Part shown: positions 1-9,841 of the stretch, piece after piece
How positions within the stretch are numbered: position 1 is the first letter of the stretch
How the letters are laid out: every line of letters begins with the position of its first letter
Assembly: GCF_023822005.2 (NCBI RefSeq)
Contig: NZ_CP098806.1
Location: 3,534,001-3,598,000, forward strand
DNA length: 64,000 nt
Reading direction: 5' to 3'
Source: Dyadobacter fanqingshengii
Lineage (GTDB): Bacteria > Bacteroidota > Bacteroidia > Cytophagales > Spirosomataceae
Notes under the pieces: model-generated
Seen by the model: the letters and a program-made list of their open reading frames with translations, nothing else
Told to the model about the DNA's origin: nothing
Databases searched by the model: none
Translations under genes and position numbers: made by a program

Positions 1-4
1 AAAA

Positions 5-37
5 GAAACTATGCCTTCATAACGAAGACATAGTTTC
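5..37 (-). terminator. Hairpin downstream of first susD
   Basis: A stem of GAAACTATG with CATAGTTTC, extended by CTTC/GAAG across one mismatch, lies 29 bases beyond the stop codon of the SusD gene. Read on the minus strand it is followed by TTTT at the window edge. This fits a rho-independent terminator ending the susC-susD transcript; the rest of the T tract is outside the window. Confidence 0.65.
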
Positions 38-65
38 ACAAATTTACTAATAAAGCGAGGACTAA

Positions 66-1946
66 CTATTTATCATAACCCGGATTCTGGGCCAGTTTAG
101 AATTTCTGTTGATCTCATCGCGGCTGAACGGACGGAAATACATTTTGTCAGCCCAGGTGCGGTTTTCGTGTGATTTCTCCACGATCGGCGTGTAGGTGTA
201 AGTATAAATGTCCGTATCGTAATGATATGGCTCTTTCATTGACTTACCAGCCTTGAACTTGCCTAACACGTTAATGTATTCCAATGGGCGACCCAGTGTT
301 TCCTTAGCGATCATCCAGCGGCGAGCATCATGGTAGCGCTGCTCTTCGTAAGCCATTTCGATCCTTCTTTCGTGGCGATAGGCTTCTTTAAGCGCTGCTC
401 CGGTCACTTTCAATGCTGGCATACCGGCACGGAAACGGATCCTGTTCAGCCATAACAATGCTTCCGCATCCTGGCCTAACTCGATGCTTGCTTCAATGTA
501 GTTGAAAACAACCTCAGTGGTGCGGAGGAATGGCCATGGTATGTTCTGACGGTCGGTGTTGTCATACAATGCAGGGTTTGGATCAATAAACTTGCGCATG
601 TAGTAACCTGTCCGGCTTCCGTTCCAGTCTTCGATCGAGCTGCTGCGTGTATCCAATCCTTTGCGGTTGATCAATGCTCCTTTGTCATCCAGAAGGTCAT
701 ATGCTCCGGTTTGAATCTGGTTAGCAGGATCTTTCGCATCCGATGGACGTGGTTTCCAGTCTGCGCCGTCATACATGACTGTCGCATACAAACGAGGATC
801 ACGGTTTTTGTAAGGAGCGGCTGCATTGGCAGGGTTTGTCCATTTAAACGGCGTTCCATCCATCAATTCGTAATCGTCCACCAATGTCCCGATCGGCGTG
901 TTTCCGGCCCAGTTGTGGTAACCGTTCGGACCGTTGTTCAAACCTGTCTGCCGCGCACCTTCGGCCAAACTCGGCGTGAAGTAACGTCCAAAAAGGATTT
1001 CACTAGCCGCAGAAGGATCCAGCGTTTTGTCGGCACTTGCACCCGCCATAGCAATGGAAATGTAGTTCAACCGTCCTTCGTTTGCCGTAGCCGGTGCCGT
1101 CAGGTTCAATTTGTAAGCACCATTACCACCATCGATCACCACTTTGGCGGCAGCTTGCGCGGCTGTCCAGCGTGCTTTGCGGTCCCCGGAAACATATCCC
1201 AAAAACTCGGGATTCGGGTAAGCTGCCAAAACCGTAGATTTTGCTTTCATGGTTGGCACATCATGCAGATCACTCGCAGCATAAAGCAACACTCTGGATT
1301 TAAGCGCCTGTGCAGCCACTTTTGACGCGCGGCCTTTTACCAATGTCTTGCCGTCGAGCAGCATAGCAGCGCTATCCAGGTCACTCACGATCAACTGGAC
1401 ACATTCGTCCCAGGTGTTGCGGGGAACGGTGTAATCTTCGTTCAGCGCATACACTTTCTTGATAATGGGCACAGCACCGTAATAGCGAACCAATTGCTGA
1501 TAGTAATACGCTCTCAGGAAGTAAGCTTCTCCTTTCAGACGCGCTTTAAGCGTTTCGTCTGTGAAAGTTGCTGTCGCGAGTTGCTGAATCGCCAGGTTGG
1601 AAGCGCGGATGTAGGTGTACATTTGTCCCCAGCCGTAGGTTGCGTCCACCCAACCCAGGTTAGAAGGACTTAAACTTCCTTCGTTCACCGTGTTAATGTT
1701 ACGTCCCGTGTGGGTAAACACAGCTTCATCGGTGAGTGAAGCAAGCATTTGCTCACTAAATCCTCCCTGTTGCAGCCCTGCATATATCCCTGTAACAAAG
1801 CCTTCTGCCAATGGTCCCTCTTTCCAGGCTTCTTCACTTGGAATTTCGGTCGGTGGCGTAACATCCAGGAAATCAGTGTCGCAGGACGATAATCCAGCCG
1901 CGGTCAGCAGCGCAATTAAGATTATACTTTTATATTTCAATTTCAT
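66..1946 (-). CDS. SusD/RagB-family nutrient-binding lipoprotein
   Basis: Surface lipoprotein of 626 residues that would cap the SusC channel encoded just upstream and hand it a glycan or other nutrient. The signal peptide ends in a lipobox with Cys22 (GLSSC), and Asp-rich residues follow. The family helix around residues 135-160 (EAYFLRAYYYQQLVRYYG) and the C-terminal RHERRIEMAYEEQRYHDARRW stretch region (near residue 525) are typical of RagB/SusD proteins. At 626 residues it is longer than many members. Ten bases separate it from susC, so the two are surely co-transcribed. No enzyme or regulator follows in the window, so the substrate cannot be named. Confidence 0.95.
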   Translation of the reverse strand: MKLKYKSIILIALLTAAGLSSCDTDFLDVTPPTEIPSEEAWKEGPLAEGFVTGIYAGLQQGGFSEQMLASLTDEAVFTHTGRNINTVNEGSLSPSNLGWVDATYGWGQMYTYIRASNLAIQQLATATFTDETLKARLKGEAYFLRAYYYQQLVRYYGAVPIIKKVYALNEDYTVPRNTWDECVQLIVSDLDSAAMLLDGKTLVKGRASKVAAQALKSRVLLYAASDLHDVPTMKAKSTVLAAYPNPEFLGYVSGDRKARWTAAQAAAKVVIDGGNGAYKLNLTAPATANEGRLNYISIAMAGASADKTLDPSAASEILFGRYFTPSLAEGARQTGLNNGPNGYHNWAGNTPIGTLVDDYELMDGTPFKWTNPANAAAPYKNRDPRLYATVMYDGADWKPRPSDAKDPANQIQTGAYDLLDDKGALINRKGLDTRSSSIEDWNGSRTGYYMRKFIDPNPALYDNTDRQNIPWPFLRTTEVVFNYIEASIELGQDAEALLWLNRIRFRAGMPALKVTGAALKEAYRHERRIEMAYEEQRYHDARRWMIAKETLGRPLEYINVLGKFKAGKSMKEPYHYDTDIYTYTYTPIVEKSHENRTWADKMYFRPFSRDEINRNSKLAQNPGYDK

Positions 1947-1956
1947 ATTTGTTTCT

Positions 1957-4900
1957 TTAAAATGCTACACGTATACCGGCGTTGATAATTCTTGCCTGTG
2001 GATAGTATTGACCACTGGTGTTAGTAGATTCCGGATCCCAAACCTTGATTTTATCGAAAGTGAAAAGGTTCAGTCCATTCACGTAGACACGGAATTTGCT
2101 CAAACCGATTTTCGAACCCAGCTCAGATGGCAGGTTATAACCCAGCTCAATGTTCTTCACACGCAGGTAATTATTGCTTTTCAGGAAGTAGTCGTTGATA
2201 CCGGCTTGTCCTGTGTTGGTATAATACCTGTTGTTACGGTTAGTCAAACGAGGATATTCGCTGGTTGGGTTATCAATGGTCCAACGGTGATCGAAGTCAT
2301 ATTTCAAATAGTTACCAATGTCACCCGATTCGGTAAGACCTACGATTTGAAGCCCGCCTAATGTTCCCTGGAACAATACAGAAAGGTCAAATGCTTTGTA
2401 TCCGAGGTTGATAGAAGCACCACCTGTGAAATATGGACGCTGCACTTTTTCAGTACGCATACGGTCATCCGCGCTGATCTTTCCATCGCCATTGATGTCT
2501 TTGAACTTCATATCACCCGGTCTCAGGTTACCTGTAATGGGTGAGTAATCCAGTTTGTTGGCATCAATTTCGCCCTGGTCTTTAAATGCTCCGTCGAATT
2601 GGTAAACGAGGAATGAGTTGTAAGGCATTCCAGTTGAACGCTGATACGAAGGTGCGCCCGGCGTTTCATCCCAGTATTTGATCTGGTTTTTGGCATAACC
2701 TCCATTCACACTCACGGAGTAATTGAAATCGCTCGCATTGCCATCATAGCTCAATTTAAACTCCCATCCTTTGTTTTGAAGTTTACCCAGGTTTTGAGGA
2801 GGAAGTTTTCCATCGATACCGGCAGAAGAAGGCGTTGAACCTGCTTTTGGGATCAGGATATTGGAACGGTTGTTGACAAAATAATCAAACTCAAATGCAA
2901 GTTTGTCATTCAGCAATGTTCCTTCTATACCGAAGTTGGAGTTGTTAGCGACCTCCCAGGTGAAGTTTTTGTTGGCAACGCGTGCTTCAAGCAAAGTTTT
3001 GGCAACCTGATCGTTAATAATGTAGCTGCCAAAGCCCATTGTTGACAGATACTGATATTCCGCAAGGGTTTCAGTTCCCAGGAAATAAGGCTCAGCACCC
3101 ATTTGACCCCATGAACCGCGAAGCTTCACATTGTCCACAAATCGCGAAACACTGTTTTTCCAAAAAGCTTCTTCGGAGATACGCCATCCGGCCGAAACCC
3201 CCGGGAAGAAACCAAAACGGCCTTCTTTTGGAAACACATACGATCCATCTACGCGCCACAGGAATTCAGCAAGATACTTTTCTTTAAAGTTGTAACCAGC
3301 CCGACCAAAATAACTCAAACGAGCTCTGCTAAACAGATCCGTATTGTTGTTAGTTACACCGTTCACAGTAACAGAACCCGAGTTTCCAATGTTCTGCTCA
3401 GGCGTTCCACCTGCAAATAACTGATCCACAACCGGCGAAATGTAGTAACGACGGAATGCAAAGAAACCATCACCATCCACTTTTTCACGTTGTACACCCG
3501 CCATTACATTGAAGTTATGCGAACCAATTGATTTTTCGTAGGAAATCTGACCAGTTAACTGGATAGACAATTCCTGATAAGAAGCCTCAGTCAGACGTGG
3601 GTCTTTGAATGTCGAACGAACTGTTCCCGTCAAAACCGGCGTTGTGCCATCCGGTTCGTAGGTTTTCTTATCCCAGAAATACAATGTCCAGGGTGTTTCG
3701 AAGTTTTTCTGACGGCGGATTTGCTTATCCAATGCTGCCATGGTATTGATCTTCAGTCCCGGAACGCCAGGAATCAGGATTTCAAGACCTCCGTTCGTTT
3801 GGATGTAATCTCTTCTGTCACGCTCGTAACCTGTTGTGTTGGTTGTGATAACCGCAGGATTTTGACCATTTTCAATGTCAGGACCTGCTTTTCCGTTTGG
3901 CCAGATTGCGATTTCAGTTGGCTTACCGCGCATCAGCATCCGGAAGATCGGACCTGCATCGTTTCCACCACTTGGGTAGTTACGATCTTCTTCACGCAAG
4001 GTAAGGCCCAGGTTTGCAGAAATGTATTTGTTGATTTTCGTATCTAAATTGATACGCATATCATATTGCTTGTAAGCAGTCGCCGTGTTCTTGTAGTAAC
4101 CTTCCTGGTTGATATAACCCAAAGAAGCCAGATATCTGATGTTATCGCTTCCACCTGTTAATTGCAGATTGTGACGTTGCTGCGGTGCCCATTTGCGGAT
4201 TACCGAACCATACCAGTCTGTATTTGGGTGCAAAAGCGGATCACTGCCATCAGCGAATTTCTTCATGTCATCCTGCGTAAAAACAGCATTGATCACGTTT
4301 CCGTTATCTTGTCTTTTATAAGAACCTGCTGTATTAAAGGCCGTTAATGCATTGCCCCACTCTCCAACCGGAAGGTTATCATAAATTTGCAATTCATTCC
4401 GGATCGTTGCATACTCCTGTGCGTTGGACATTTCAGGAGTTCTCGTTGGTTGAGACGCACCGAAATTCATGTCGTAGGATAACTGTGGCTTGCCTGTTTT
4501 TCCACGCTTGGTTGTAATCAAAATTACACCGTTACCCGCACGTGAACCATAAATTGCTGCTGCAGCATCTTTCAAAACAGAAATACTTTCGATATCGGCC
4601 GGGTTGATACGGTCCAAACCACCACTACGGTTGGGGACACCGTCCACAACGATCAGAGCATTGCTGTTTCCGAGTGAGTTCGTTCCGCGGATACGGATGG
4701 CAGAACCATCATTTCCTGGTTCACCACTCGCCTGAACTGCTGAAATACCAGGCAGACGACCGCCCAGCGTGTTGGATAAGTTAGCAGCAGGCGCTTTTTC
4801 AAGTTCCGCTCCTTTTACGGCTGTAACAGAACCGGTTAATGTTGCTTTTTTGGCAGTTCCATAACCCACTACGACCACCTCGGTCAGTGCCTTGGTGTCG

Positions 4901-5214
4901 GAAATAAGTTTGATGTCGATGTTCGCCTTATTGCCCACAGGGATTTCCTGGGTGAGGTAACCGATAAATGAAAAGACCAGTGTGCCTTGCTTGTCGGCAG
5001 CGACGGAGTAAACACCCTCATTGTCGGTTACAGTGCCGGCGGTGGTTCCTTTCACCACGACACTTACACCTGGTAAGGCCACTCCTTGATCATCTTTAAC
5101 TGTTCCTTTAACCACATTCTGAGCAAATGCTCCCATGATTGTGATCAGAACCAGGAAAAGAGAAGAAACACAACGTGATGTAGCACGAAATGTCCATCCA
5201 GTAGAAATTCTCAT
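1957..5214 (-). CDS. SusC/RagA-family TonB-dependent outer-membrane transporter (no STN domain)
   Basis: Outer-membrane channel of 1085 residues driven by TonB. From the N terminus there is a signal peptide ending near residue 31 (AFAQ), a carboxypeptidase-regulatory-like beta domain (about 33-110), a TonB-box-like VVVVGYG stretch, a plug domain with the SusC-family phrase SISVLKDAAAAIYGSRAGNG, and a long beta barrel ending in Phe. I chose the ATG at 5214 because it begins directly before a good signal peptide; an open frame continues to 5316 but those residues look nothing like an export signal. Unlike the other three SusC proteins here it has no STN domain, and no sigma/FecR pair lies beside it. 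Substrate unknown. Confidence 0.95.
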   Translation of the reverse strand: MRISTGWTFRATSRCVSSLFLVLITIMGAFAQNVVKGTVKDDQGVALPGVSVVVKGTTAGTVTDNEGVYSVAADKQGTLVFSFIGYLTQEIPVGNKANIDIKLISDTKALTEVVVVGYGTAKKATLTGSVTAVKGAELEKAPAANLSNTLGGRLPGISAVQASGEPGNDGSAIRIRGTNSLGNSNALIVVDGVPNRSGGLDRINPADIESISVLKDAAAAIYGSRAGNGVILITTKRGKTGKPQLSYDMNFGASQPTRTPEMSNAQEYATIRNELQIYDNLPVGEWGNALTAFNTAGSYKRQDNGNVINAVFTQDDMKKFADGSDPLLHPNTDWYGSVIRKWAPQQRHNLQLTGGSDNIRYLASLGYINQEGYYKNTATAYKQYDMRINLDTKINKYISANLGLTLREEDRNYPSGGNDAGPIFRMLMRGKPTEIAIWPNGKAGPDIENGQNPAVITTNTTGYERDRRDYIQTNGGLEILIPGVPGLKINTMAALDKQIRRQKNFETPWTLYFWDKKTYEPDGTTPVLTGTVRSTFKDPRLTEASYQELSIQLTGQISYEKSIGSHNFNVMAGVQREKVDGDGFFAFRRYYISPVVDQLFAGGTPEQNIGNSGSVTVNGVTNNNTDLFSRARLSYFGRAGYNFKEKYLAEFLWRVDGSYVFPKEGRFGFFPGVSAGWRISEEAFWKNSVSRFVDNVKLRGSWGQMGAEPYFLGTETLAEYQYLSTMGFGSYIINDQVAKTLLEARVANKNFTWEVANNSNFGIEGTLLNDKLAFEFDYFVNNRSNILIPKAGSTPSSAGIDGKLPPQNLGKLQNKGWEFKLSYDGNASDFNYSVSVNGGYAKNQIKYWDETPGAPSYQRSTGMPYNSFLVYQFDGAFKDQGEIDANKLDYSPITGNLRPGDMKFKDINGDGKISADDRMRTEKVQRPYFTGGASINLGYKAFDLSVLFQGTLGGLQIVGLTESGDIGNYLKYDFDHRWTIDNPTSEYPRLTNRNNRYYTNTGQAGINDYFLKSNNYLRVKNIELGYNLPSELGSKIGLSKFRVYVNGLNLFTFDKIKVWDPESTNTSGQYYPQARIINAGIRVAF

Positions 5215-5698
5215 AGATTGAAATTTGGATTTAATGGTACGATAAAAAAAGTTGCTTAACCGTATAAGCACGGAACGTAGAGTCAACCATCGGTTTCCGT
5301 CGGGAAAACCAGTCAATAGAGAAGTAAAATTCAGATCGGAAAGTATTTACATAGGTTCGCTTTAAATTTTTGGTGAGTTAGGGTGATCATTTGTTAAGCT
5401 TTTGCTCCGTGTAAATTGTACACAATTCGACGCATCATCCCGGGAAAACTCATTGGATAAGCTTCAAATTTTTTGATTTACTCGTTCGATTGTACAAAAA
5501 GATATTAAATATTTTACAAAAGAAAGGATTCTAAATTTTAGTATATGTATTCTATGAAAATAACAATTTTGAGTACTCTAAATTTGAATAATTATAAAAT
5601 TGTATACTAAAAGTTACATATTTCTCATCCAAAATATGACGTATGTTTACTAACTTCGCGACATAGTAATGTTCTAATTGTTACCCACCGTCTACATA
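5215..5698. promoter_or_regulatory. Divergent, AT-rich control region between susC and the haloperoxidase-like gene
   Basis: This 484-base stretch separates two divergent genes and must contain both promoters. Its right half (about 5480-5640) is strongly AT-rich. A TAACTTCG at 5651-5658 on the plus strand is one base from the Bacteroidota -7 consensus TAnnTTTG and sits about 40 bases before the haloperoxidase start. The palindrome AATTGT-AC-ACAATT (5414-5427) and a second ATTGTACA (5489-5496) could be binding sites for a regulator. I see no RNA gene or convincing small coding sequence. Confidence 0.4.
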
Positions 5699-7048
5699 AT
5701 GAAATTCCGTTTACTCTCTCTGATATGCATTTCATTTGCCTTCGGCTGCACTAAAAATGTGTCACCGGATGAATACAATGCCAAAGCTGCTGATCCCACC
5801 ATATTTCATGAAACGGCCACGCATCTTACCGATGTGATCATTCATGATATTTTTAAACCACCTGTTGCGAGCCGGATTTACAGTTACTCATTTCTTGCGG
5901 CTTATGAGGCGCTTGTGCCGGGATATCCTGAATATCAATCACTTGGAGGCCAACTTGTGAAGTTTATGCCACCACCGAAACCGGACTCATCCCTCGCTTA
6001 CTGTTATCCGCTGGCTAGTGTAAAAGCGTTTGCCACGGTTGGCAGGACGCTTACTTTCTCTGGAAATATGTGGGACGACTACGAAAAGGACCTTTTCGAA
6101 AAATATCATAAAATGGGCATTCCGGATGATGTTTTTGAACGCTCAACTGCATACGGTGACTCAGTGGCCAAGCATGTGCTCGCATATTCTGCAAAAGATC
6201 ATTACAAAGAAATTCGCGGTTATCGTTATACGGTTACAAATGCACCCGGAACCTGGGTGCCTACGCCACCTGCATACGCGGATGCGTGCGAGCCGATGTG
6301 GAATACAGTCAGGACATTTGCGCTTGATTCGGTAACGCAGTTCCGCTGCCCGCCGCCTGCCAAATACGACTTGGACAAAAAGAGCAAGTTCATGGAGCTG
6401 GCTATGGAAGTTTACAACACCGGTAAGACCTTGACAGACGAACAGAAAGCGACAGCCTATTTCTGGGACGATAATGCTTTTGTAACCAACGTGGTGGGCC
6501 ATGCCATGTTTGCCAATAAAAAAATGACCCCGGCCGGACATTGGCTGGCGATTATCAGAACAGTGACTACGGATAAAAAACTGGATCTGATGCGCTCTAC
6601 CGAAGCATATACATTGGGTGCCCTCTCATTATTTGATGCGTTTTCGGCTTGCTGGGATGAAAAATATAGGACGGTGCGTATCCGGCCTGAAACTGTGATC
6701 AATAATAATTGGGACCCCAACTGGCGCCCGTTTCTAGAAACACCGGCTTTCCCGGAATATGTGAGCGGGCACAGCAGCATTTCAGCCGCGTGCGGAACGG
6801 TGCTAACCCACCTGATCGGTGACAATGTTGCCTTTACCGATACAACCGAAAAGAAATACGGCCACGGCATTAAGTCCTTTAAATCATTCAAAGAGGCTTA
6901 CTGGGATGCTTCCATAAGCCGTGTTTATGGCGGCATACATTATCGCGACGGCGTAGAGCAAGGCACCTACCTCGGCGAAAAAGTTGGTGAGAATGTATGG
7001 AGACGCGCCGTTACCAAAAAAGGCCGGCACGAAATCGCAGCAAACTAA
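5699..7048 (+). CDS. Vanadium-dependent haloperoxidase / PAP2-superfamily lipoprotein
   Basis: Predicted lipoprotein of 449 residues (lipobox FAFGC, Cys17) with the vanadate/phosphate-binding layout of the haloperoxidase-PAP2 superfamily. Residues visible are KYRTVRIRP (about 322-330), SGHSS (356-360) and SRVYGGIHYRDG (407-418), which supply the Lys, Arg, Ser-Gly-His and Arg...His that hold vanadate or phosphate in the family. Whether it is a haloperoxidase or a phosphatase cannot be told from sequence; many Bacteroidota members are uncharacterised. I start at the ATG at 5699 because it gives a clean lipoprotein signal; an ATG at 5678 would add seven non-signal residues. It diverges from susC and converges with nadB, with only seven bases between the ends. 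Confidence 0.9.
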   Translation: MKFRLLSLICISFAFGCTKNVSPDEYNAKAADPTIFHETATHLTDVIIHDIFKPPVASRIYSYSFLAAYEALVPGYPEYQSLGGQLVKFMPPPKPDSSLAYCYPLASVKAFATVGRTLTFSGNMWDDYEKDLFEKYHKMGIPDDVFERSTAYGDSVAKHVLAYSAKDHYKEIRGYRYTVTNAPGTWVPTPPAYADACEPMWNTVRTFALDSVTQFRCPPPAKYDLDKKSKFMELAMEVYNTGKTLTDEQKATAYFWDDNAFVTNVVGHAMFANKKMTPAGHWLAIIRTVTTDKKLDLMRSTEAYTLGALSLFDAFSACWDEKYRTVRIRPETVINNNWDPNWRPFLETPAFPEYVSGHSSISAACGTVLTHLIGDNVAFTDTTEKKYGHGIKSFKSFKEAYWDASISRVYGGIHYRDGVEQGTYLGEKVGENVWRRAVTKKGRHEIAAN

Positions 7049-7055
7049 ACCGGTC

Positions 7056-8648
7056 TTACTGGACTTGATTTGAATGGACCCGGTCCGAATTGTAATGCAG
7101 CCCGATGTTCTCGCGTCGGGCCATTGCCATTTTAATGATCAGATAGGAAACCGAGATCATATTCCGGAGTTCGCATATCGCAACAGATACTTTGGATTCC
7201 CGGTAAAGTTGTTCATGCTCTTTATGCAGCAATTCCAAACGGTCGTATGCACGCTTCATACGCCGGTCTGTGCGCACAATGCCTACGTAATTGGACATAA
7301 TGCTGTTTAACTCCCGCGTCATTTCGGTTACCAGAACCTGCTCTTCGGGGTGCGTTGTCCCGGAATCATCCCACTCGGGAATGTTATCCGGTGTGACTGC
7401 CTTTGTAAAACTCTCGACCGTGCTTTCGTAAGCTCTGTGTCCAAACACAACCGCTTCGAGCAAAGAGTTGGAAGCGAGGCGATTGGATCCATGCAAACCG
7501 GTGCAGGAACACTCTCCTACCGCGTACAGGAAGTTAATGTTGGTTTTACCCCATTCATTTACCTTGATTCCCCCGCACATATAATGTTGAGCGGGCACAA
7601 CCGGTATCATATCTTTTCTCACATCGATGCCCGATTTGAGGCAATATTCGGTGATGTTAGGGAAATGTTCTAGAAATTTATCATAATCCAGATGACGCAC
7701 GTCCAGGTAAACATGGTCAACACCATTCTTCTTCATTTCCGAGTCAATGGCCCGGGCCACAATGTCACGGGGAGCCAGGGAAAGGCGGTCATCGTAAAGC
7801 TCCATAAATGTGCTGCCGTCCGCTCTTTTTAAGATCCCGCCAAATCCTCTTACTGCTTCGGAAATAAGAAAAGAAGGTTTTTGGCCTGGTTGGTAAAAGC
7901 TCGTGGGATGGAACTGGATAAATTCCATATTATCGCAAACGCCTTTTGCACGATATGCCATTGCAATTCCGTCACCGGTGGCAATGGTAGGATTGGTTGT
8001 GCTTTGGTAAATGTTCCCGATTCCACCCGTTGCCAGCATGGTTGTTTTAGCCAGAAACTTCTCTACTTCACCCGTTTGGCGGTTCAGCACATAAGCACCA
8101 TAACATTGAATGTCCTCCCGATAACGGTAAACCGTTTCGCCCAAATGATGCTGCGTAATGAGCTCCACGGCATAGTAATGCGTAAAAACCTGAATGCTTT
8201 TGTGCCGATTCACTTCTTCGAGCAACGCGCGCTCTATCTCGGCACCGGTAATGTCTTTAAAATGAAGGATACGGTGATCCGAATGCCCGCCTTCCTTGGC
8301 CAGATCATATTCACCGCCTTTTTCTTTATCAAATCGCGTTCCGTAATCGATCAGTTCCTGAATGCGTTGCGGCGCTTCCCGCACTACGATCTCGACAATG
8401 TTCCGTTTATTAACCTCGTCCCCCGCATCCATTGTATCCTGAATGTGCTTTTCGAATGAGTCCGATTCGGCCCAAACCACTGCAATGCCGCCTTGTGCAT
8501 ATTTGGTGTTGGTTTCATCCGCCTGCACTTTTGTAATGACAGCAATGGAAATTTCCTGCTTCAATTCATCAAAATGTCTAGCCAGTTTGGCTGCATAACT
8601 TAATCCGGCAATTCCGGAACCGATAATCAGGAAATCGAATTGGGGCAT
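7056..8648 (-). CDS. nadB: L-aspartate oxidase
   Basis: Cytoplasmic FAD enzyme of 530 residues that oxidises L-aspartate to iminoaspartate, the first step of de novo NAD synthesis. The dinucleotide-binding GSGIAGLSYAAKL is at residues 10-22. It is followed by the family phrases KYAQGGIAVVW (about 49-59), EGGHSDHRILHFKD and IQFHPTSFYQPG, and by SNRLASNSLLEAVVFG near residue 395. The length matches the family. It lies 29 bases downstream of nadA on the same strand, so nadA-nadB form an operon in which the product of NadB is used directly by NadA. No nadC is seen in the window. Confidence 0.97.
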   Translation of the reverse strand: MPQFDFLIIGSGIAGLSYAAKLARHFDELKQEISIAVITKVQADETNTKYAQGGIAVVWAESDSFEKHIQDTMDAGDEVNKRNIVEIVVREAPQRIQELIDYGTRFDKEKGGEYDLAKEGGHSDHRILHFKDITGAEIERALLEEVNRHKSIQVFTHYYAVELITQHHLGETVYRYREDIQCYGAYVLNRQTGEVEKFLAKTTMLATGGIGNIYQSTTNPTIATGDGIAMAYRAKGVCDNMEFIQFHPTSFYQPGQKPSFLISEAVRGFGGILKRADGSTFMELYDDRLSLAPRDIVARAIDSEMKKNGVDHVYLDVRHLDYDKFLEHFPNITEYCLKSGIDVRKDMIPVVPAQHYMCGGIKVNEWGKTNINFLYAVGECSCTGLHGSNRLASNSLLEAVVFGHRAYESTVESFTKAVTPDNIPEWDDSGTTHPEEQVLVTEMTRELNSIMSNYVGIVRTDRRMKRAYDRLELLHKEHEQLYRESKVSVAICELRNMISVSYLIIKMAMARRENIGLHYNSDRVHSNQVQ

Positions 8649-8677
8649 TTTATAAAGATTAGTAATTGGCGTTATTG

Positions 8678-9673
8678 TTAAATTCCCTTACTCAATTCGA
8701 GCATGCGGGCAACGGATTTATATGCTTTGAGCCTGATGTCCTCGGGAACGATAATCTCCGGCTGTTCATACAAAAGCGCGTTATAAACCTTTTCCAATGT
8801 ATTCATTTTCATATAAGGACATTCGGAGCAAGCGCAGGTATTATTGTCGGAGCCAGGAGCCGGAATCAGCTTTTTGTCGGGCACCGATTGTTTCATTTTA
8901 TGCAAAATCCCTGCTTCGGTGGCAACGATAAACTTTTGATGAGGAGATTCTTTCACAAACTTCAACAAGCCTGTTGTCGAGCTCACATAATCCGATTGCA
9001 TTAGAATATCTTCTTTACATTCAGGATGCGCGATGAGCAATGCGTCCGGATTTTCCTCCCGGAGCTGTTTTAATTTTTCTCGTGAAATATCAATGTGCAC
9101 AATGCAGGCTCCGTCCCATAACACCATTTCGCGGCCTGTCTTATGGGCAACATATCTGCCAAGGTTTGCATCAGGCGCAAAAATGATTTTCTGATCTAAT
9201 GGCAGGCTGTTCACGATCTGCAATGCATTGGAAGATGTGCAAACAATGTCCGTCAATGCCTTAATTTCAGCCGAACAGTTGATGTAACTAATCACAATGT
9301 GATCGGGATATTGCGCTTTGAATGCTGCAAACTTATCCGCGGGAGCAGAATCAGCCAGGGAGCACCCTGCATTCAGATCGGGAATGATGACCTTTTTATT
9401 CGGGCTTAAAACCTTTGCAGTTTCACCCATAAAATGCACGCCGCAGAACACGATCATATCCGCTTCTGTGGCAGCTGCTTGCTGCGACAGTCCCAGACTA
9501 TCACCAATATAATCCGCCAGGTCCTGTATTTCGGCATCCACGTAGTAATGCGCCAGGATCACGGCATTCTTCTCTTTTTTTAATCGATTGATCTCGGCAA
9601 TTAAATCAATATCATCAGCAACAGCTTCGGTAACATAACCGTAACGGTTGACCTGCTCTTCAATAGTTGTCAT
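8678..9673 (-). CDS. nadA: Quinolinate synthase
   Basis: Iron-sulfur enzyme of 331 residues that condenses iminoaspartate with dihydroxyacetone phosphate to quinolinate. The three cysteines expected to hold the [4Fe-4S] cluster are visible: Cys104 (NAGCSLAD), Cys190 (DGACIVH) and Cys285 in the C-terminal CACSECPYM cluster. Other family phrases are [19 protein letters not shown] (41-59) and [16 protein letters not shown] (76-91). It is the first gene of the nadA-nadB operon. A possible promoter lies 57-89 bases upstream, beyond the terminator of the phosphate carrier. Confidence 0.97.
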   Translation of the reverse strand: MTTIEEQVNRYGYVTEAVADDIDLIAEINRLKKEKNAVILAHYYVDAEIQDLADYIGDSLGLSQQAAATEADMIVFCGVHFMGETAKVLSPNKKVIIPDLNAGCSLADSAPADKFAAFKAQYPDHIVISYINCSAEIKALTDIVCTSSNALQIVNSLPLDQKIIFAPDANLGRYVAHKTGREMVLWDGACIVHIDISREKLKQLREENPDALLIAHPECKEDILMQSDYVSSTTGLLKFVKESPHQKFIVATEAGILHKMKQSVPDKKLIPAPGSDNNTCACSECPYMKMNTLEKVYNALLYEQPEIIVPEDIRLKAYKSVARMLELSKGI

Positions 9674-9729
9674 TATGGCGAATAATTGGCTTTTAGTTGA
9701 TCATAAAAATTCCGGCCACCGCGTGGACC

Positions 9730-9762
9730 CGAATTTACAATATTAAACCAATGAAAAGCAAA
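9730..9762 (-). promoter_or_regulatory. Possible nadA promoter
   Basis: Reading the minus strand, TTTG (9759-9762) is followed after 21 bases by TAAATTCG (9730-9737), one base off the Bacteroidota -7 consensus TAnnTTTG. It sits about 57 bases before the nadA start. The match is suggestive only. Confidence 0.35.
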
Positions 9763-9777
9763 GAAAGTGCGTTGGCC

Positions 9778-9817
9778 AAAAAATGAAAGGCCGCAGGGAA
9801 TGTCCCAGCGGCCTTTT
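9778..9817 (-). terminator. Terminator of the phosphate carrier gene
   Basis: Stem AAAGGCCGC / GCGGCCTTT with an inner GGA/TCC pair, followed on the minus strand by a T-rich run (ATTTTTT). It begins 24 bases past the stop codon of the PiT gene and separates it from nadA. Confidence 0.8.
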
Positions 9818-9841
9818 AATGCGATTAACCAAGTCAGATTA

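Noticed and set aside
711..1325. Open frame of 204 codons opposite susD
   Set aside because: Complete overlap with a certain SusD gene and a Cys/Arg-rich composition; a shadow frame.
5317..5677. Search for a riboswitch or small gene in the long divergent gap
   Set aside because: No conserved riboswitch core, no convincing small frame, and the AT-rich half fits promoters better.
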